The notes: a model not told the origin generated them from the letters alone. Positions 7,716-15,766 are shown, counted from the stretch's first letter. The stretch: DNA of 43,232 nucleotides from Pararhodobacter sp. (GCA_020832665.1 JAFIEG010000036.1:1-43232); one strand, 5' to 3'. Program-made: numbers and translations.

Positions 7716-9209
7716 TCAATCGCCGGCGGCGGCAATGGTGGCGCGCACCGCGTGTTGCCAGGCGCGGTAGCGCGCTTCGCGCTCGTCTTGCGCCATGGCC
7801 GGCTCGAAACGGCGCTCAGCCGCCCAGTCGGCGGCAAATTCATCGGTGCCGGCGCATAGCCCGGCGCGCGCGCCGGCCAGCCAGGCCGCGCCCAGCGCGG
7901 TGGTTTCCAGCACCTGCGGGCGGTCCACGGGGGCGCCCAGGATGTCGGCAAGGAACTGCATCGCGTAATCAGAGGCGCTCATGCCGCCATCCACCCGCAG
8001 CGTGCCGGCGCGCGCGGGGGCGCCGCTGCGCGCCCAGTCGTCCTGCATCGCCGCCCACAGGTCGCGGGTCTGGAAGCCCACGCTTTCGAGCGCCGCGCGC
8101 GCCAGCTCGGCCGGGCCGGCATTGCGCGTCAGCCCGAAGATGGCGCCGCGCGCAGCGGGCTGCCACCAGGGCGCGCCCAGCCCGGTGAAGGCGGGCACCA
8201 TGATCACCTGCTGCGCCGGGTCGGCCTGGCGCGCCAGCACCTCGCTGCGCGGCGCCGAGGCGATGATCTTCAGCCCGTCGCGCAGCCACTGCACCACGGC
8301 GCCGGCGATGAAGATCGCGCCCTCCAGCGCGTAGGTCACCTGCCCGTCGAGCCGGTAGGCGATGGTTGTCAGAAGCCGGTTATGCGAGGGCACGATTGTC
8401 GAGCCGGTGTTCATCAGCGCAAAGCAGCCCGTGCCATAGGTTGATTTCAGCATGCCGGGCTCGAAACAGGCCTGGCCGATGGTGGCGGCCTGCTGATCGC
8501 CCGCCACGCCGAGAATGGGGATGGCGCGGCCGAAGAGCGCGGCATCGGTGGTGCCGAACTCGGCGTTGCAATCAAGCACCTCGGGCAGGAGGGCGCGCGG
8601 CACCCCGAAAAGCCGGCACAGATCGTCATCCCAGTCGCCCCGGCGGATGTCGTAAAGCGCGGTGCGCGCGGCGTTGGTGGCATCGGTGACATGCGCGCGC
8701 CCGGCCGTAAGGTGCCAGATCAGGAAACAGTCGATGGTGCCGAAGGCCAGCTTGCCGGCCTCGGCGCGTTCGCGCGCGCCGGGCACATGCTCGAGCAACC
8801 AGGCGATCTTGCTGGCCGAGAAATAGGGGTCCAGCAGCAGCCCGGTGCGCCCGGTGACCAGGCTTTCCTGGCCCTCGTCGCGCAGGCGGTGGCACAGATC
8901 GGCGGTGCGCCGATCCTGCCAGACAATGGCGCGGTGAATGGGCTCGCCGCTCTCGCGGTCCCAGATCACCACCGTTTCGCGCTGATTGGTGATGCCGATG
9001 GCGCCGATCTCGCCGCCGGCCTTGTCGATGGCGCCCTGCGCGGTGGTGCGTACGCTTTGCCAGATTTCGGCCGGGTCATGCTCGACAAGGCCGGGGGCGG
9101 GGTAATGCTGGGCGAATTCCTTTTGCGCCGAGGCCACCGGGCGCAGCGTGCGATCGAAAACGATGGCGCGGCTTGAAGTCGTGCCCTGATCGATGGCGAG
9201 AATGTGCAT
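7716..9209 (-). CDS. glpK: Glycerol kinase
   Basis: This 497-residue protein matches FGGY-family glycerol kinase in length and motifs. It starts [19 protein letters not shown], which contains the N-terminal phosphate-binding loop. It then has the substrate segment [17 protein letters not shown], and the ATP-side motif [19 protein letters not shown] followed by STYGTGCF. The C-terminal FGGY-type segment is [19 protein letters not shown]. It phosphorylates glycerol to glycerol 3-phosphate in the cytoplasm. GGAGGGAAG lies just upstream of ATG 9209. No glpD, glpF or glycerol transporter gene is adjacent, so the pathway partners lie elsewhere. An intergenic repeat copy precedes the gene. Confidence 0.97.
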   Translation of the reverse strand: MHILAIDQGTTSSRAIVFDRTLRPVASAQKEFAQHYPAPGLVEHDPAEIWQSVRTTAQGAIDKAGGEIGAIGITNQRETVVIWDRESGEPIHRAIVWQDRRTADLCHRLRDEGQESLVTGRTGLLLDPYFSASKIAWLLEHVPGARERAEAGKLAFGTIDCFLIWHLTAGRAHVTDATNAARTALYDIRRGDWDDDLCRLFGVPRALLPEVLDCNAEFGTTDAALFGRAIPILGVAGDQQAATIGQACFEPGMLKSTYGTGCFALMNTGSTIVPSHNRLLTTIAYRLDGQVTYALEGAIFIAGAVVQWLRDGLKIIASAPRSEVLARQADPAQQVIMVPAFTGLGAPWWQPAARGAIFGLTRNAGPAELARAALESVGFQTRDLWAAMQDDWARSGAPARAGTLRVDGGMSASDYAMQFLADILGAPVDRPQVLETTALGAAWLAGARAGLCAGTDEFAADWAAERRFEPAMAQDEREARYRAWQHAVRATIAAAGD

Positions 9210-9282
9210 CGCTTCCCCTCCCTGCGCCTGGTGTCCCGGTCAAATGGGTGCCCGCAAGCGGGGCTTGCGTCAAGCGCCGCAA

Positions 9283-9348
9283 GGGGGGCGCTGCCCCCCG
9301 GTCCGCCTGACGGCGAGCTCCCCCCGGAGTATTGGGGGCAAGATGAAG
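9283..9348 (+). repeat. Dispersed GC-rich intergenic repeat, copy 2
   Basis: This is the most compact copy. GGGGGGCGCTGCCCCCC forms a hairpin at 9283-9299, followed by GTCCGCCTGACGG, CTCCCCCCGGAGTATTGGG and GCAAGATGAAG. It lacks the nested palindrome found in copies 3 and 4. It lies between hisN and glpK, both on the minus strand. Confidence 0.8.
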
Positions 9349-9432
9349 AGGAAGGGCGCCCGCCTGGGTGCGCGGGGCGGGTGGGTGGGAGCGCGGCCCG
9401 GCCGGCACCGGTGGCGGCAATCTGACCGCCCT

Positions 9433-10239
9433 TCAACCTTGTAGCAGAGCCATTGCTTCGGCGTGGATCTCGCCATTGGCCGCGGCCAGCACCTGCCCGC
9501 CGTGATGTGCCTTGCCGCCCTGCCAGTCGGTGACCAGCCCGCCTGCGGCCTCGATCACGGCGATCGGGGCGTGGATGTCATGCGCGCCCAGCCCTGCCTC
9601 GATCACCAGATCGATCTGGCCCGCCGCAACCAGCGCATAGGCGTAGCAATCGTTGCCGTAGCGTGTGAGCCGCGCGCGCGCGGCGACGCGTTTGAAGGCG
9701 GCGCGCTCGGCCGGGCTGCCGATTTCGGGGAAGGTGGTGAACAGCGTCGCCTGATCGAGCGGGCGCGGAGGGCGCGTGTGCAGGGCGGCCTTGCCCATCG
9801 GGCCCTTGACCCAGGCCTCGCCCAGCCCGCCCCAGAATCGTTCGCCGATATAGGGCTGATCGATGATGCCCAGCAGCGGTCCGGAGGCATCCGACAATGC
9901 GACCAACACCCCCCAGGTGGGCGTGCCGCTCATGAAACCGCGGGTGCCGTCAACCGGGTCGATGACCCAGGTGAACCCGCTTTCGCCGGCGCTGGCGCCG
10001 CCTTCCTCGCCCAGCACCGCATCATGCGGGCGCAGCCGTGCCAGCGCCGCGCGGATCGCGGCCTCGGCCTCGTGATCAGCGGCGGTGACGGGGTCGAACC
10101 CGCCGCCTGCATCCTTGTTGGCGGCATCGAGCCCCGGCTGGCGGAAGTGGCGCAGCACCACGGGGCGCGCGGCATCGGCAAGCGCGTGGGCGGTGCGCCA
10201 CAATTCGGCGGCGAGCGGGGCGGGGTAGGGGCTGTTCAT
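9433..10239 (-). CDS. hisN: Histidinol-phosphatase, inositol monophosphatase family
   Basis: The 268-residue protein belongs to the magnesium-dependent inositol monophosphatase superfamily. Metal-binding residues are Glu78-Glu79 (GEEGG), Asp94 and Asp97 (WVIDPVDGTRGF) and Asp221. The Thr-Arg-Gly/Ala-Phe version of the DPVDGT motif and the following GTPTWGVLVAL are typical of the HisN branch, which removes phosphate from histidinol phosphate in histidine synthesis. The third metal motif reads HDIHAP rather than the common WD motif, but the aspartate is kept. Other substrates, such as inositol phosphates, cannot be excluded. It lies 113 bases downstream of the XRE gene on the same strand. No other his gene is present in the window. 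Confidence 0.87.
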   Translation of the reverse strand: MNSPYPAPLAAELWRTAHALADAARPVVLRHFRQPGLDAANKDAGGGFDPVTAADHEAEAAIRAALARLRPHDAVLGEEGGASAGESGFTWVIDPVDGTRGFMSGTPTWGVLVALSDASGPLLGIIDQPYIGERFWGGLGEAWVKGPMGKAALHTRPPRPLDQATLFTTFPEIGSPAERAAFKRVAARARLTRYGNDCYAYALVAAGQIDLVIEAGLGAHDIHAPIAVIEAAGGLVTDWQGGKAHHGGQVLAAANGEIHAEAMALLQG

Positions 10240-10352
10240 GGATGGGCAGTCGCAGCTTCGCGAGATCCGGGCGTGGGGCAGAGAGGGCCGGAAGGCCCGA
10301 CCATAAACTGCCTAACGCGCGCCTCCCATGCCGGCAAGCCCTTGCGGGCGTC

Positions 10353-10706
10353 TCAGGCGGCTTGCGAGAGCACGCGCGCGAGGTCGAACAGGCGCTTTCG
10401 CTGTGCCTCGGGGATGGCGTAATAGGCGCGAACCAGTTCCATGGCTTCCTTGTTGCCCATGAAATCGGCCCTGTCGGCGCCGCTATCGCTCGTCAGCCCC
10501 TCATAGAAGAACTCGATTCCGACATCCAGCGTGCGCGCGATGTCCCAAAGCCGCGATGCGCTGACGCGGTTCATCCCGGTTTCGTATTTCTGAATCTGCT
10601 GGAACTTGATGCCCACAGCATCGGCAAGCTGCTGTTGGGTAATGCCGATCATCCAGCGCCGTTGCCGGATGCGCTTGCCGACATGAACATCTACCGGGTG
10701 TGCCAC
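10353..10706 (-). CDS. XRE-family transcriptional regulator
   Basis: The 117-residue protein has an N-terminal helix-turn-helix of the lambda-repressor class (residues about 10-65: RIRQRRWMIGITQQQLADAV, then KFQQIQKYETGMNRVSAS) and a short C-terminal helical tail. Proteins with this pattern are common in alphaproteobacteria and resemble small SinR/HipB-like repressors. The target is unknown. GTG 10706 was chosen because GAGGAG lies eight bases upstream, and the protein then begins at the conserved HPVDVHVGKR. The longer ATG 10877 start would encode an unrelated tail across the promoter region. A sigma-54-like promoter lies about 80 bases upstream. Confidence 0.9.
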   Translation of the reverse strand: MAHPVDVHVGKRIRQRRWMIGITQQQLADAVGIKFQQIQKYETGMNRVSASRLWDIARTLDVGIEFFYEGLTSDSGADRADFMGNKEAMELVRAYYAIPEAQRKRLFDLARVLSQAA

Positions 10707-10788
10707 TAAACCGTCTCCTCTTTGTGCTTTGGCCACCAGCCTTGCAGTGCCTCGTGGCGAGCTGCTGCCGATGGTTCTATTTGGATAT

Positions 10789-10806
10789 AAGCAATATTCG
10801 TGCCAA
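10789..10806 (-). promoter_or_regulatory. Sigma-54 (RpoN) type -24/-12 promoter for the XRE gene
   Basis: The minus strand reads TTGGCACGAATATTGCTT. It has the invariant GG and GC elements separated by exactly ten bases, and fits the RpoN consensus TGGCACG-N4-TTGC at every key position. It points toward the XRE gene, with a predicted start about 70 bases before its GTG. No enhancer-binding activator gene is near. Confidence 0.65.
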
Positions 10807-10930
10807 ACACGCCAACTCCGCAAATTTATTTTTCGCAGGGGGTGGGAAGCCTTCCCCGGTTGCGCTGTCGCGCACAATCTGCGGGTGATAATCCTAAAGG
10901 CGAGTTCGAGATTGCCGTTGCATCCAGTGC

Positions 10931-10996
10931 GGGATTTGCAATTTGCAACGGTTTTCGCTTATCAACCTGCGCGTGTGCTCTCGATTTGCAAATCCC
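10931..10996 (+). promoter_or_regulatory. TTTGCAA repeat cluster upstream of the quinone oxidoreductase
   Basis: Two abutting copies, TTTGCAATTTGCAA (10935-10948), and a palindromic TTTGCAAA (10985-10992) lie within 60 bases. GGGATTTGCAA at 10931-10941 and TTGCAAATCCC at 10986-10996 form a perfect 11-bp inverted repeat. Short-chain fatty acyl-CoA regulators (ScfR type, such as PccR of Rhodobacter sphaeroides, and the related RamB) bind TTTGCAAA-type sites. The assignment here is an inference. Confidence 0.5.
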
Positions 10997-11107
10997 AGCA
11001 AAAGGGTTCTTTACCTTGCCGTCACCTGCCAGCATGGTCTGCGCCGCAGGCAACAAGTGGCGCGCCCCTGCCATTGGCGCGCGCCGGCAGTGCAAGGAGA
11101 GAGATGC

Positions 11108-12103
11108 ATGCGCGCCTTCGTTCTGGCCTCAACCGACCAGCCACCCGAGCTGACCGAAATGCCCGTACCCGCCCCCGCCCCCGGCCGGGTGCGGCTGAAG
11201 ATCGCCGCTTGCGGTCTGAATTTCGCCGATCTGCTGATGGCCGAAGGCCGCTATCAGGAACGCCCGGCGCTGCCCTTCGTCATGGGCATGGAGGTGGCCG
11301 GCACCGTCGATGCGTTGGGCGAGGGGGTGACGGGGCTGGCGCCAGGCCAGCGCGTGGCGGCCTTTGCCGGTCAGGGCGGGCTGGCGGAATATGGCTGTTT
11401 TCCGGCAGATCGCTGCCTGCCTATCCCCGAAAACATGCCCTTCGAGCAGGCGGCGGGGTTTCTCGTTGCCTATGGCACCTCGCATGTGGCGCTGGCGCAT
11501 CGTGCGCGGCTGCGCGCGGGCGAGACGCTCATGGTGCTCGGCGCCGCCGGCGGGGTGGGGCTGACCGCGGTTGAAATCGGCGCCCGCATGGGGGCGCGGG
11601 TGGTGGCGGTGGCGCGCGGTGCCGAGAAGCTGGAGGTCGCACACAGGGCCGGCGCCGAGGTGCTGATCGACAGCGCCGGCAAGACCGAGCTGAGAGCGGC
11701 CTTCAAGGCGCTGGGCGGGGTGGATGTAGTCTATGACGCGGTGGGCGAGCCCGCGGCCTCGGCGGCGCTGCGCGCGCTCAACCCCGAGGGGCGGTTTCTG
11801 ACCATCGGTTTCGCCGGTGGGCAGGTGCCGCAATTTCCGGCCAATATCCTGCTGGTCAAGAATATCGACGTGATCGGCTTCTACTGGGGCGGCTATGCGG
11901 CATTCAACCCGCAGGTGATCGACGAATCGCTGGTCAGGCTGATCGACTGGTATGCCGAGGGCGGGTTGAAACCGCATGTCAGCCATGTCCTGCCGCTTGA
12001 GCGCACGGGCGAGGCGATGACGCTTTTGCGCACGCGCAAGTCAACCGGCAAGGTGGTGGTCACCATGGGCGAAGGGGGCGACGGCGACGGCGGCGCAGGT
12101 TAA
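11108..12103 (+). CDS. NADPH:quinone oxidoreductase-like protein (MDR, zinc-free)
   Basis: The 331-residue protein is a zinc-independent medium-chain reductase of the quinone oxidoreductase/zeta-crystallin group. The GroES-like half contains CGLNFADLLMAEGRYQ and PFVMGMEVAGTV. The Rossmann half has LGAAGGVGLTAVEIG, the AxxGGVG fingerprint of NADPH-preferring members. Zinc-ligand cysteines and the structural zinc lobe are absent, which separates it from the dehydrogenase at 4999. It probably reduces quinones or activated double bonds, such as enoyl or enone groups, in the cytoplasm. AAGGAGA at 11094-11100 precedes ATG 11108, which is preferred over the upstream in-frame ATG at 10943. The TTTGCAA cluster upstream hints at control by acyl-CoA levels. 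Confidence 0.92.
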   Translation: MRAFVLASTDQPPELTEMPVPAPAPGRVRLKIAACGLNFADLLMAEGRYQERPALPFVMGMEVAGTVDALGEGVTGLAPGQRVAAFAGQGGLAEYGCFPADRCLPIPENMPFEQAAGFLVAYGTSHVALAHRARLRAGETLMVLGAAGGVGLTAVEIGARMGARVVAVARGAEKLEVAHRAGAEVLIDSAGKTELRAAFKALGGVDVVYDAVGEPAASAALRALNPEGRFLTIGFAGGQVPQFPANILLVKNIDVIGFYWGGYAAFNPQVIDESLVRLIDWYAEGGLKPHVSHVLPLERTGEAMTLLRTRKSTGKVVVTMGEGGDGDGGAG

Positions 12104-12225
12104 GCGGCGGCCATTTCGGCCAGCGGGGCCGCAGACGGGGCCCCGGCAAGCCGCCGCATCGCGCTCGACTGAACGATGCGGACCGATTTGCCGAGAGTTT
12201 TACTTTGGCAACGGTCCGGTTTCGC

Positions 12226-12254
12226 TTGAAAAGCCGGGCTCGAGAAACGATATT
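12226..12254 (+). promoter_or_regulatory. Candidate housekeeping promoter for the BI-1/YccA gene
   Basis: TTGAAA (12226-12231) and GATATT (12249-12254) are separated by 17 bases and lie about 75 bases before the ATG. The -10 element matches the consensus at four of six positions. Confidence 0.35.
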
Positions 12255-12327
12255 GCGCTTAATCGCAGCACCCCCGGCATGAGGTCGGGGCCTTGTTGCG
12301 GCCGCAGATATCCAACGGAGGTTCTAC

Positions 12328-13104
12328 ATGGCCAACTATCAGTCGGTGCGTGCGGCCCAGACCGGCGCCCTTGGCGCCCGGATCGACGCCGGCCTGCGCG
12401 CGCATATGAACAAGGTCTACGGCACCATGGGCGTGGGCATGCTGATTACCGCGCTCGCTGCCTGGGCAATCGCGGGGCTGGCGACTTCGAGCGCGCCGAC
12501 CGCGGCCCAACTGCCCAACGGCACCTATCTGAGCGATCTGGGCGTGCTGCTCTACGGCACGCCGCTGCGCTGGGTGCTGATGTTCGCACCGCTTGCCTTC
12601 ATCCTGTTCGGCTGGGGGGCGCTGATGCGTCGGGCCTCGGCGGCGGGCGTGCAGTTGGGCTTCTTCATCTTCGCCACCGCGATCGGCGTGTCGCTCAGCT
12701 CGATCTTCCTGGTCTTCACCAGCTTCTCGATCGTGCAGACCTTCCTGGTCACCGCCATCGCCTTCACCGGGCTCAGCCTTTACGGCTATACCACCAAGCG
12801 CGACATGTCGGGCATGGGCACCTTCCTGATCATGGGCGTGATCGGCGTTCTGGTGGCGATCGTGATCAACCTGTTTCTGCAGTCGCCGGCCATGATGTTT
12901 GCCATCTCGGTGATCGGTGTGCTGGTCTTTGCCGGGCTGACCGCCTTCCACACGCAGCACATCAAGAACGAATATGTCGCCCATGCCGCGCAGGGCGATC
13001 AGGAATGGCTCGACAAGGCCGCCATCGATGGCGCGCTGATGCTCTATATCAGCTTCCTGAACATGTTCCAGTTCCTGCTCATGTTCCTCGGCTCACAGGA
13101 ATGA
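12328..13104 (+). CDS. Bax inhibitor-1/YccA family membrane protein
   Basis: The 258-residue protein has a soluble N-terminus of about 30 residues and seven hydrophobic segments, the topology of the BI-1/YccA/YbhL family. Family features include the first segment after NKVYGTMGVGMLITALAAW, the loop GYTTKRDMSGMGTFLIMGV and the last segment ending LYISFLNMFQFLLMFLG. Bacterial members sit in the inner membrane. YccA modulates FtsH protease and others act as pH-gated calcium leak channels. Which role applies here is unknown. CGGAGG lies about nine bases before ATG 12328. A strong terminator hairpin follows at 13158, and the gene appears to be a single transcription unit. Confidence 0.95.
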   Translation: MANYQSVRAAQTGALGARIDAGLRAHMNKVYGTMGVGMLITALAAWAIAGLATSSAPTAAQLPNGTYLSDLGVLLYGTPLRWVLMFAPLAFILFGWGALMRRASAAGVQLGFFIFATAIGVSLSSIFLVFTSFSIVQTFLVTAIAFTGLSLYGYTTKRDMSGMGTFLIMGVIGVLVAIVINLFLQSPAMMFAISVIGVLVFAGLTAFHTQHIKNEYVAHAAQGDQEWLDKAAIDGALMLYISFLNMFQFLLMFLGSQE

Positions 13105-13157
13105 GCCACAGGAAAGTGCGCCCCGGCTGACGCTGCGGGCCACGCCACGAAGGACAC

Positions 13158-13190
13158 AAGGGCCGGCGCCTCGGGTGCCGGCCCTTTCTG
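13158..13190 (+). terminator. Rho-independent terminator of the BI-1/YccA gene
   Basis: An 11-bp GC-rich stem (GGGCCGGCGCC with GGTGCCGGCCC, one G-U pair) closes on the loop TCG and is followed by TTTCTGTT. Two A-T pairs extend the base. It lies 54 bases after the stop codon. Confidence 0.85.
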
Positions 13191-13238
13191 TTGCGCCAGC
13201 CGGGTGCCGGGCCAGTTGCCGCGCCTACGCAGCGGAAT

Positions 13239-13272
13239 CGAAAAAGCGCGGCGCCTCCATGGCACCGCGCTT
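13239..13272 (-). terminator. Rho-independent terminator of the cytochrome c gene
   Basis: On the minus strand AAGCGCGGTGCC pairs with GGCGCCGCGCTT (one G-U) around ATGGA, followed by TTTTTCGATT. A second 9-bp hairpin, GCAAGCGCC/GGCGCTTGC (13289-13312), lies between it and the gene. Confidence 0.8.
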
Positions 13273-13342
13273 CTTGAATGGACAGCCGGCAAGCGCCATC
13301 AAAGGCGCTTGCGCGCGCCTGCGCTGACGGCAGTTGCGACGA

Positions 13343-13768
13343 TTACTCGCTCAGGCTCTCAAGATAGGCCCAGACATCCTCGGCGCCCGAACGCATCTGG
13401 AAGTTCATCGACGAACGCGCCGAGCTGTTGCCGGTGAATTCGCGCAGGAAGCCGGTCGGATCGGCCGTATAGGCGATGAAATTCTCGCGCGTCCAGACAA
13501 GATCATGCTCTTCGGCGGCGGCGACAAGGTCATTGCTGTAACGGAAACCTTCGACCGCGGCAGCCGGGGCATCCGCGATGCCGTAAAGATCAGGCCCCAC
13601 GCGCCCACCGCGCTGGATGGTCTCGCCATCGTCGCTGGTGATCATGTGACAGCTGCGGCACTGACGCCACTGGCGCTCGCCCTCTTCGGGGTCGCCGGCA
13701 AAGGCAATGGTGGCGGGCAGGGTCAGGGCGATGGCCGAGATTGCGGCAAGCACTGGTCTGATGGTCAT
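13343..13768 (-). CDS. Periplasmic class I cytochrome c
   Basis: The 141-residue precursor begins with a Sec signal peptide (MTIRPVLAAISAIALTLPAT, likely cut after AFA at residue 24). The haem-binding motif CRSCH is at residues 37-41. A methionine-rich C-terminal part (SSMNFQMRS, about residue 120) offers the distal ligand. The size and GPDLYGI segment fit cytochromes of the c2/c552 type, which shuttle electrons in the periplasm between the bc1 complex and oxidases or other partners. The exact partner is unknown. GAGGATC precedes ATG 13768. It is followed by a double hairpin terminator and seems to be monocistronic. Confidence 0.93.
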   Translation of the reverse strand: MTIRPVLAAISAIALTLPATIAFAGDPEEGERQWRQCRSCHMITSDDGETIQRGGRVGPDLYGIADAPAAAVEGFRYSNDLVAAAEEHDLVWTRENFIAYTADPTGFLREFTGNSSARSSMNFQMRSGAEDVWAYLESLSE

Positions 13769-13924
13769 GATGATCCTCTATTGGCTTTGCCGGGGAAATT
13801 CCCGCTGGCATCATCTTCCATGATAACGATTTCTCACATGCCGGCCAACCCGGCGCAAGCCTTTACCAACGCGGCCAAGCGCCGCAAATTGTCACATCCG
13901 CCTGATGGGCGCGTCGCTCAACGG

Positions 13925-14755
13925 TCAGGGTTTGAGCCGGAAACCGATGCGAAACCACCACCAGGCCAGCCCGGCCAGTGCCAGGGTGGTGGTCAGGCTG
14001 ACCGCCAGGCCCAGGAACGGGTCGCTGTCCGATACCCCCAGATAGCCGTGCCGCGCGCCGTCGATCAGATAGAAGACAGGGTTGAGCTGGCTGACGGTCT
14101 GCATCCAGACGGGCAGGGTGGCGATCGAATAGAAGGTGCCCGAGAGAAAGGCCAGCGGCATCACCACGAAATTCGTTATCGCCGCGATCTGGTCGAACTT
14201 GTTCGAGACGATACCCGCAACCAGCCCCATCGCCCCCAGCATGCAGGCTCCGATCAGGCAGATCGCGAACAACCATAACGGGTTGGCCGGCACCAGCCCG
14301 AGCGTCAGCCACAGCCCCAGTGCGATCACGCCGGCAACAACCAACCCGCGCGCTGCGCCGCCAGCGAGAAAGCCCAGCACCAACTCGCCCGGCGACAGCG
14401 GCGGCATCAGCGTATCGACGATATTGCCCTGCACCTTGGAGATCACGATGGAGGACGAGGTGTTGGCAAAGGCATTCTGGATCACGGTCATCATCAGGAT
14501 GCCGGGCGCCAGGAAGAAGGTGAAATCAACCCCCAGAACCGGCCCGCGCCCGGCCCCGATAGCCAGCGAAAAGACCGCCAGGAACAGCCCCGCCGTGACC
14601 AGCGGCGCGGCGATGGTTTGTGTCCATACCGCCAGAAAGCGCCGCGTCTCGCGCAAGGCCAGCGTCTGAAGCCCCAGCCAGTTCACCCGGCCGAAGCGCC
14701 GCTCGCCCATCCCCTGCCCGTTGCTGTGCATTCCGTTCACGCCTTTTCCTTCCAT
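13925..14755 (-). CDS. ABC-2 type transporter permease
   Basis: The protein, up to 276 residues long, has six hydrophobic segments and the ABC-2 permease pattern found in YadH, NodJ and polysaccharide or drug exporters. Landmarks are FFLAPGILMMTVIQNAFANT, SSSIVISKVQGNIVDTLMPP (the coupling region) and LSGTFYSIATLPVWMQTVSQ, followed by LNPVFYLIDGARHG. It should form an export channel in the inner membrane with an ATPase. No ATP-binding subunit is encoded next to it, so the partner lies elsewhere. The start is uncertain: ATG 14755, GTG 14740 (best spaced from AGGA), or ATG 14731. It is divergent from gcrA. Confidence 0.9.
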   Translation of the reverse strand: MEGKGVNGMHSNGQGMGERRFGRVNWLGLQTLALRETRRFLAVWTQTIAAPLVTAGLFLAVFSLAIGAGRGPVLGVDFTFFLAPGILMMTVIQNAFANTSSSIVISKVQGNIVDTLMPPLSPGELVLGFLAGGAARGLVVAGVIALGLWLTLGLVPANPLWLFAICLIGACMLGAMGLVAGIVSNKFDQIAAITNFVVMPLAFLSGTFYSIATLPVWMQTVSQLNPVFYLIDGARHGYLGVSDSDPFLGLAVSLTTTLALAGLAWWWFRIGFRLKP

Positions 14756-14847
14756 CCATGCATCGATAACCGGCCCGGGCGCAACAACACCACCCCGCCC
14801 ACCGGTGCAATCGCGGCGCAGACCCCATTGCCTTCGCCCGTGGCTCC

Positions 14848-14877
14848 TTGTATCTCACCGCGTCCCTTACTTAGTAT
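14848..14877 (+). promoter_or_regulatory. Candidate gcrA promoter
   Basis: TTGTAT (14848-14853) and TAGTAT (14872-14877) are 18 bases apart, about 75 bases before the gcrA ATG. No GANTC methylation site was noticed inside it. The match is moderate. Confidence 0.3.
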
Positions 14878-14949
14878 GGGGGCAAGCCTGCAACAGCCCC
14901 GCCGCGCCAAAAGGTCCGGCGCGGCGATTTCGACAGCCGGAGCCTTATC

Positions 14950-15576
14950 ATGTCCTGGACCGACGAACGTGTCGAACTGCTCAAGAAAATGTGGGTCGAG
15001 GGGCGCTCGGCATCGCAAATCGCCAAGGAACTGGGCTCGGTCACTCGTAACGCGGTGATCGGCAAGGTTCACCGGCTTGGCTTGTCGAGCCGCAACACCG
15101 CCGAAGGCACTGCCGATGCCGCCCCCGAAACTGCTCAGGCCGCTTCCCCATCCCCCGCCGAAGCATCGGCGACGGTGCGGGAACGCTCTGGTGCCGACGA
15201 GACCGAAACCGCCGTTGCCGACGCCGCGTCGGCCAGCGAGGCGCTCGAAGCCGCGCCCGAAGCCGAGGCCACACCCAGCCCCGTCATCCCCGGACGCCGG
15301 CCCATCGTGCCGGCGGGCCAGCCGCTGCCGCCGCAGCCCTCGGCCAACGAGATATCGCCCGAGGCGCTGGCCAATGTCCGCGAGATCGAGAAATCGGCGC
15401 GCAAGCTCAGCCTGATGGAACTCACCGAACGCACATGCAAATGGCCCATCGGTGACCCGGCGACCGATGATTTCTGGTTCTGCGGCCTGCCGGTAAAACC
15501 GGGCAAACCCTATTGCGAGGCGCATGTTTCGGTTGCCTTCCAGCCCATGCAGTCGCGCCGCGACCGCCGCCGCTGA
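14950..15576 (+). CDS. gcrA: GcrA cell-cycle regulator
   Basis: The 208-residue protein opens MSWTDERVELLKKMWVEGRS, then ASQIAKELGSVTRNAVIGKV, the DNA-binding helix-turn-helix of GcrA. It ends with the conserved C-terminal sigma-70-interacting domain (RTCKWPIGDPATDDFWFCGL, then a final PYCEAHVSVAFQP with paired cysteines). In Caulobacter GcrA is a sigma-70 cofactor that acts at promoters carrying methylated GANTC sites and works with CtrA and CcrM. The middle (residues about 50-135) is a low-complexity Ala/Pro/Glu linker, as is usual. It is divergent from the ABC permease gene and followed by an intergenic repeat with a very strong hairpin that could end its transcript. Confidence 0.97.
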   Translation: MSWTDERVELLKKMWVEGRSASQIAKELGSVTRNAVIGKVHRLGLSSRNTAEGTADAAPETAQAASPSPAEASATVRERSGADETETAVADAASASEALEAAPEAEATPSPVIPGRRPIVPAGQPLPPQPSANEISPEALANVREIEKSARKLSLMELTERTCKWPIGDPATDDFWFCGLPVKPGKPYCEAHVSVAFQPMQSRRDRRR

Positions 15577-15596
15577 ACTCGCCGGGGCAAACCGCG

Positions 15597-15713
15597 CCCC
15601 TTCATCTTGCCTGAAATACTCCGCCCGTTCCTTCGCTGAAATCGCTCCGGTGGAGCGATTTCAGCGAAGGAACGGGCGGAGCCCAAGCGCAGCGTGCGGG
15701 GGGCAGCGCCCCG
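15597..15713 (-). repeat. Dispersed GC-rich intergenic repeat, copy 3 (inverted, with nested palindrome)
   Basis: In reverse orientation this copy shows the same blocks as the others: GGGGCGCTGCCCCCC, a variable part, GGAGTATTTCAGGCAAGATG and AAG. Between them sits a 63-bp palindrome (15619-15681). It lies between the convergent stops of gcrA and the large histidine kinase gene. Confidence 0.8.
15619..15681. repeat. Perfect 30-bp inverted repeat with 3-base loop
   Basis: Bases 15619-15648 pair without a mismatch with 15652-15681 around the loop GGT. The arm contains GTTCCTTCGCTGAAATCGCT. Such a cruciform or RNA hairpin could stop transcription from both sides, although it lacks a T-run. A second copy with a degraded right arm is at 26823-26858. 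Confidence 0.95.
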
Positions 15714-15766
15714 ATACCTCACAGGGCCCACCCGCCCGCGCAAGGGCCCGCCCTCGCGGCCTTTCC

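Larger units (their letters stand above)
10707..11107. other. Divergent regulatory region between the XRE and quinone oxidoreductase genes
   Basis: These 401 bases hold no supported gene. They are richer in A and T than the flanks, especially 10780-10840 and 10930-11000. The region contains the sigma-54-like promoter for the XRE gene (10789-10806) and the TTTGCAA repeat cluster facing the oxidoreductase (10931-10996). Confidence 0.7.
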
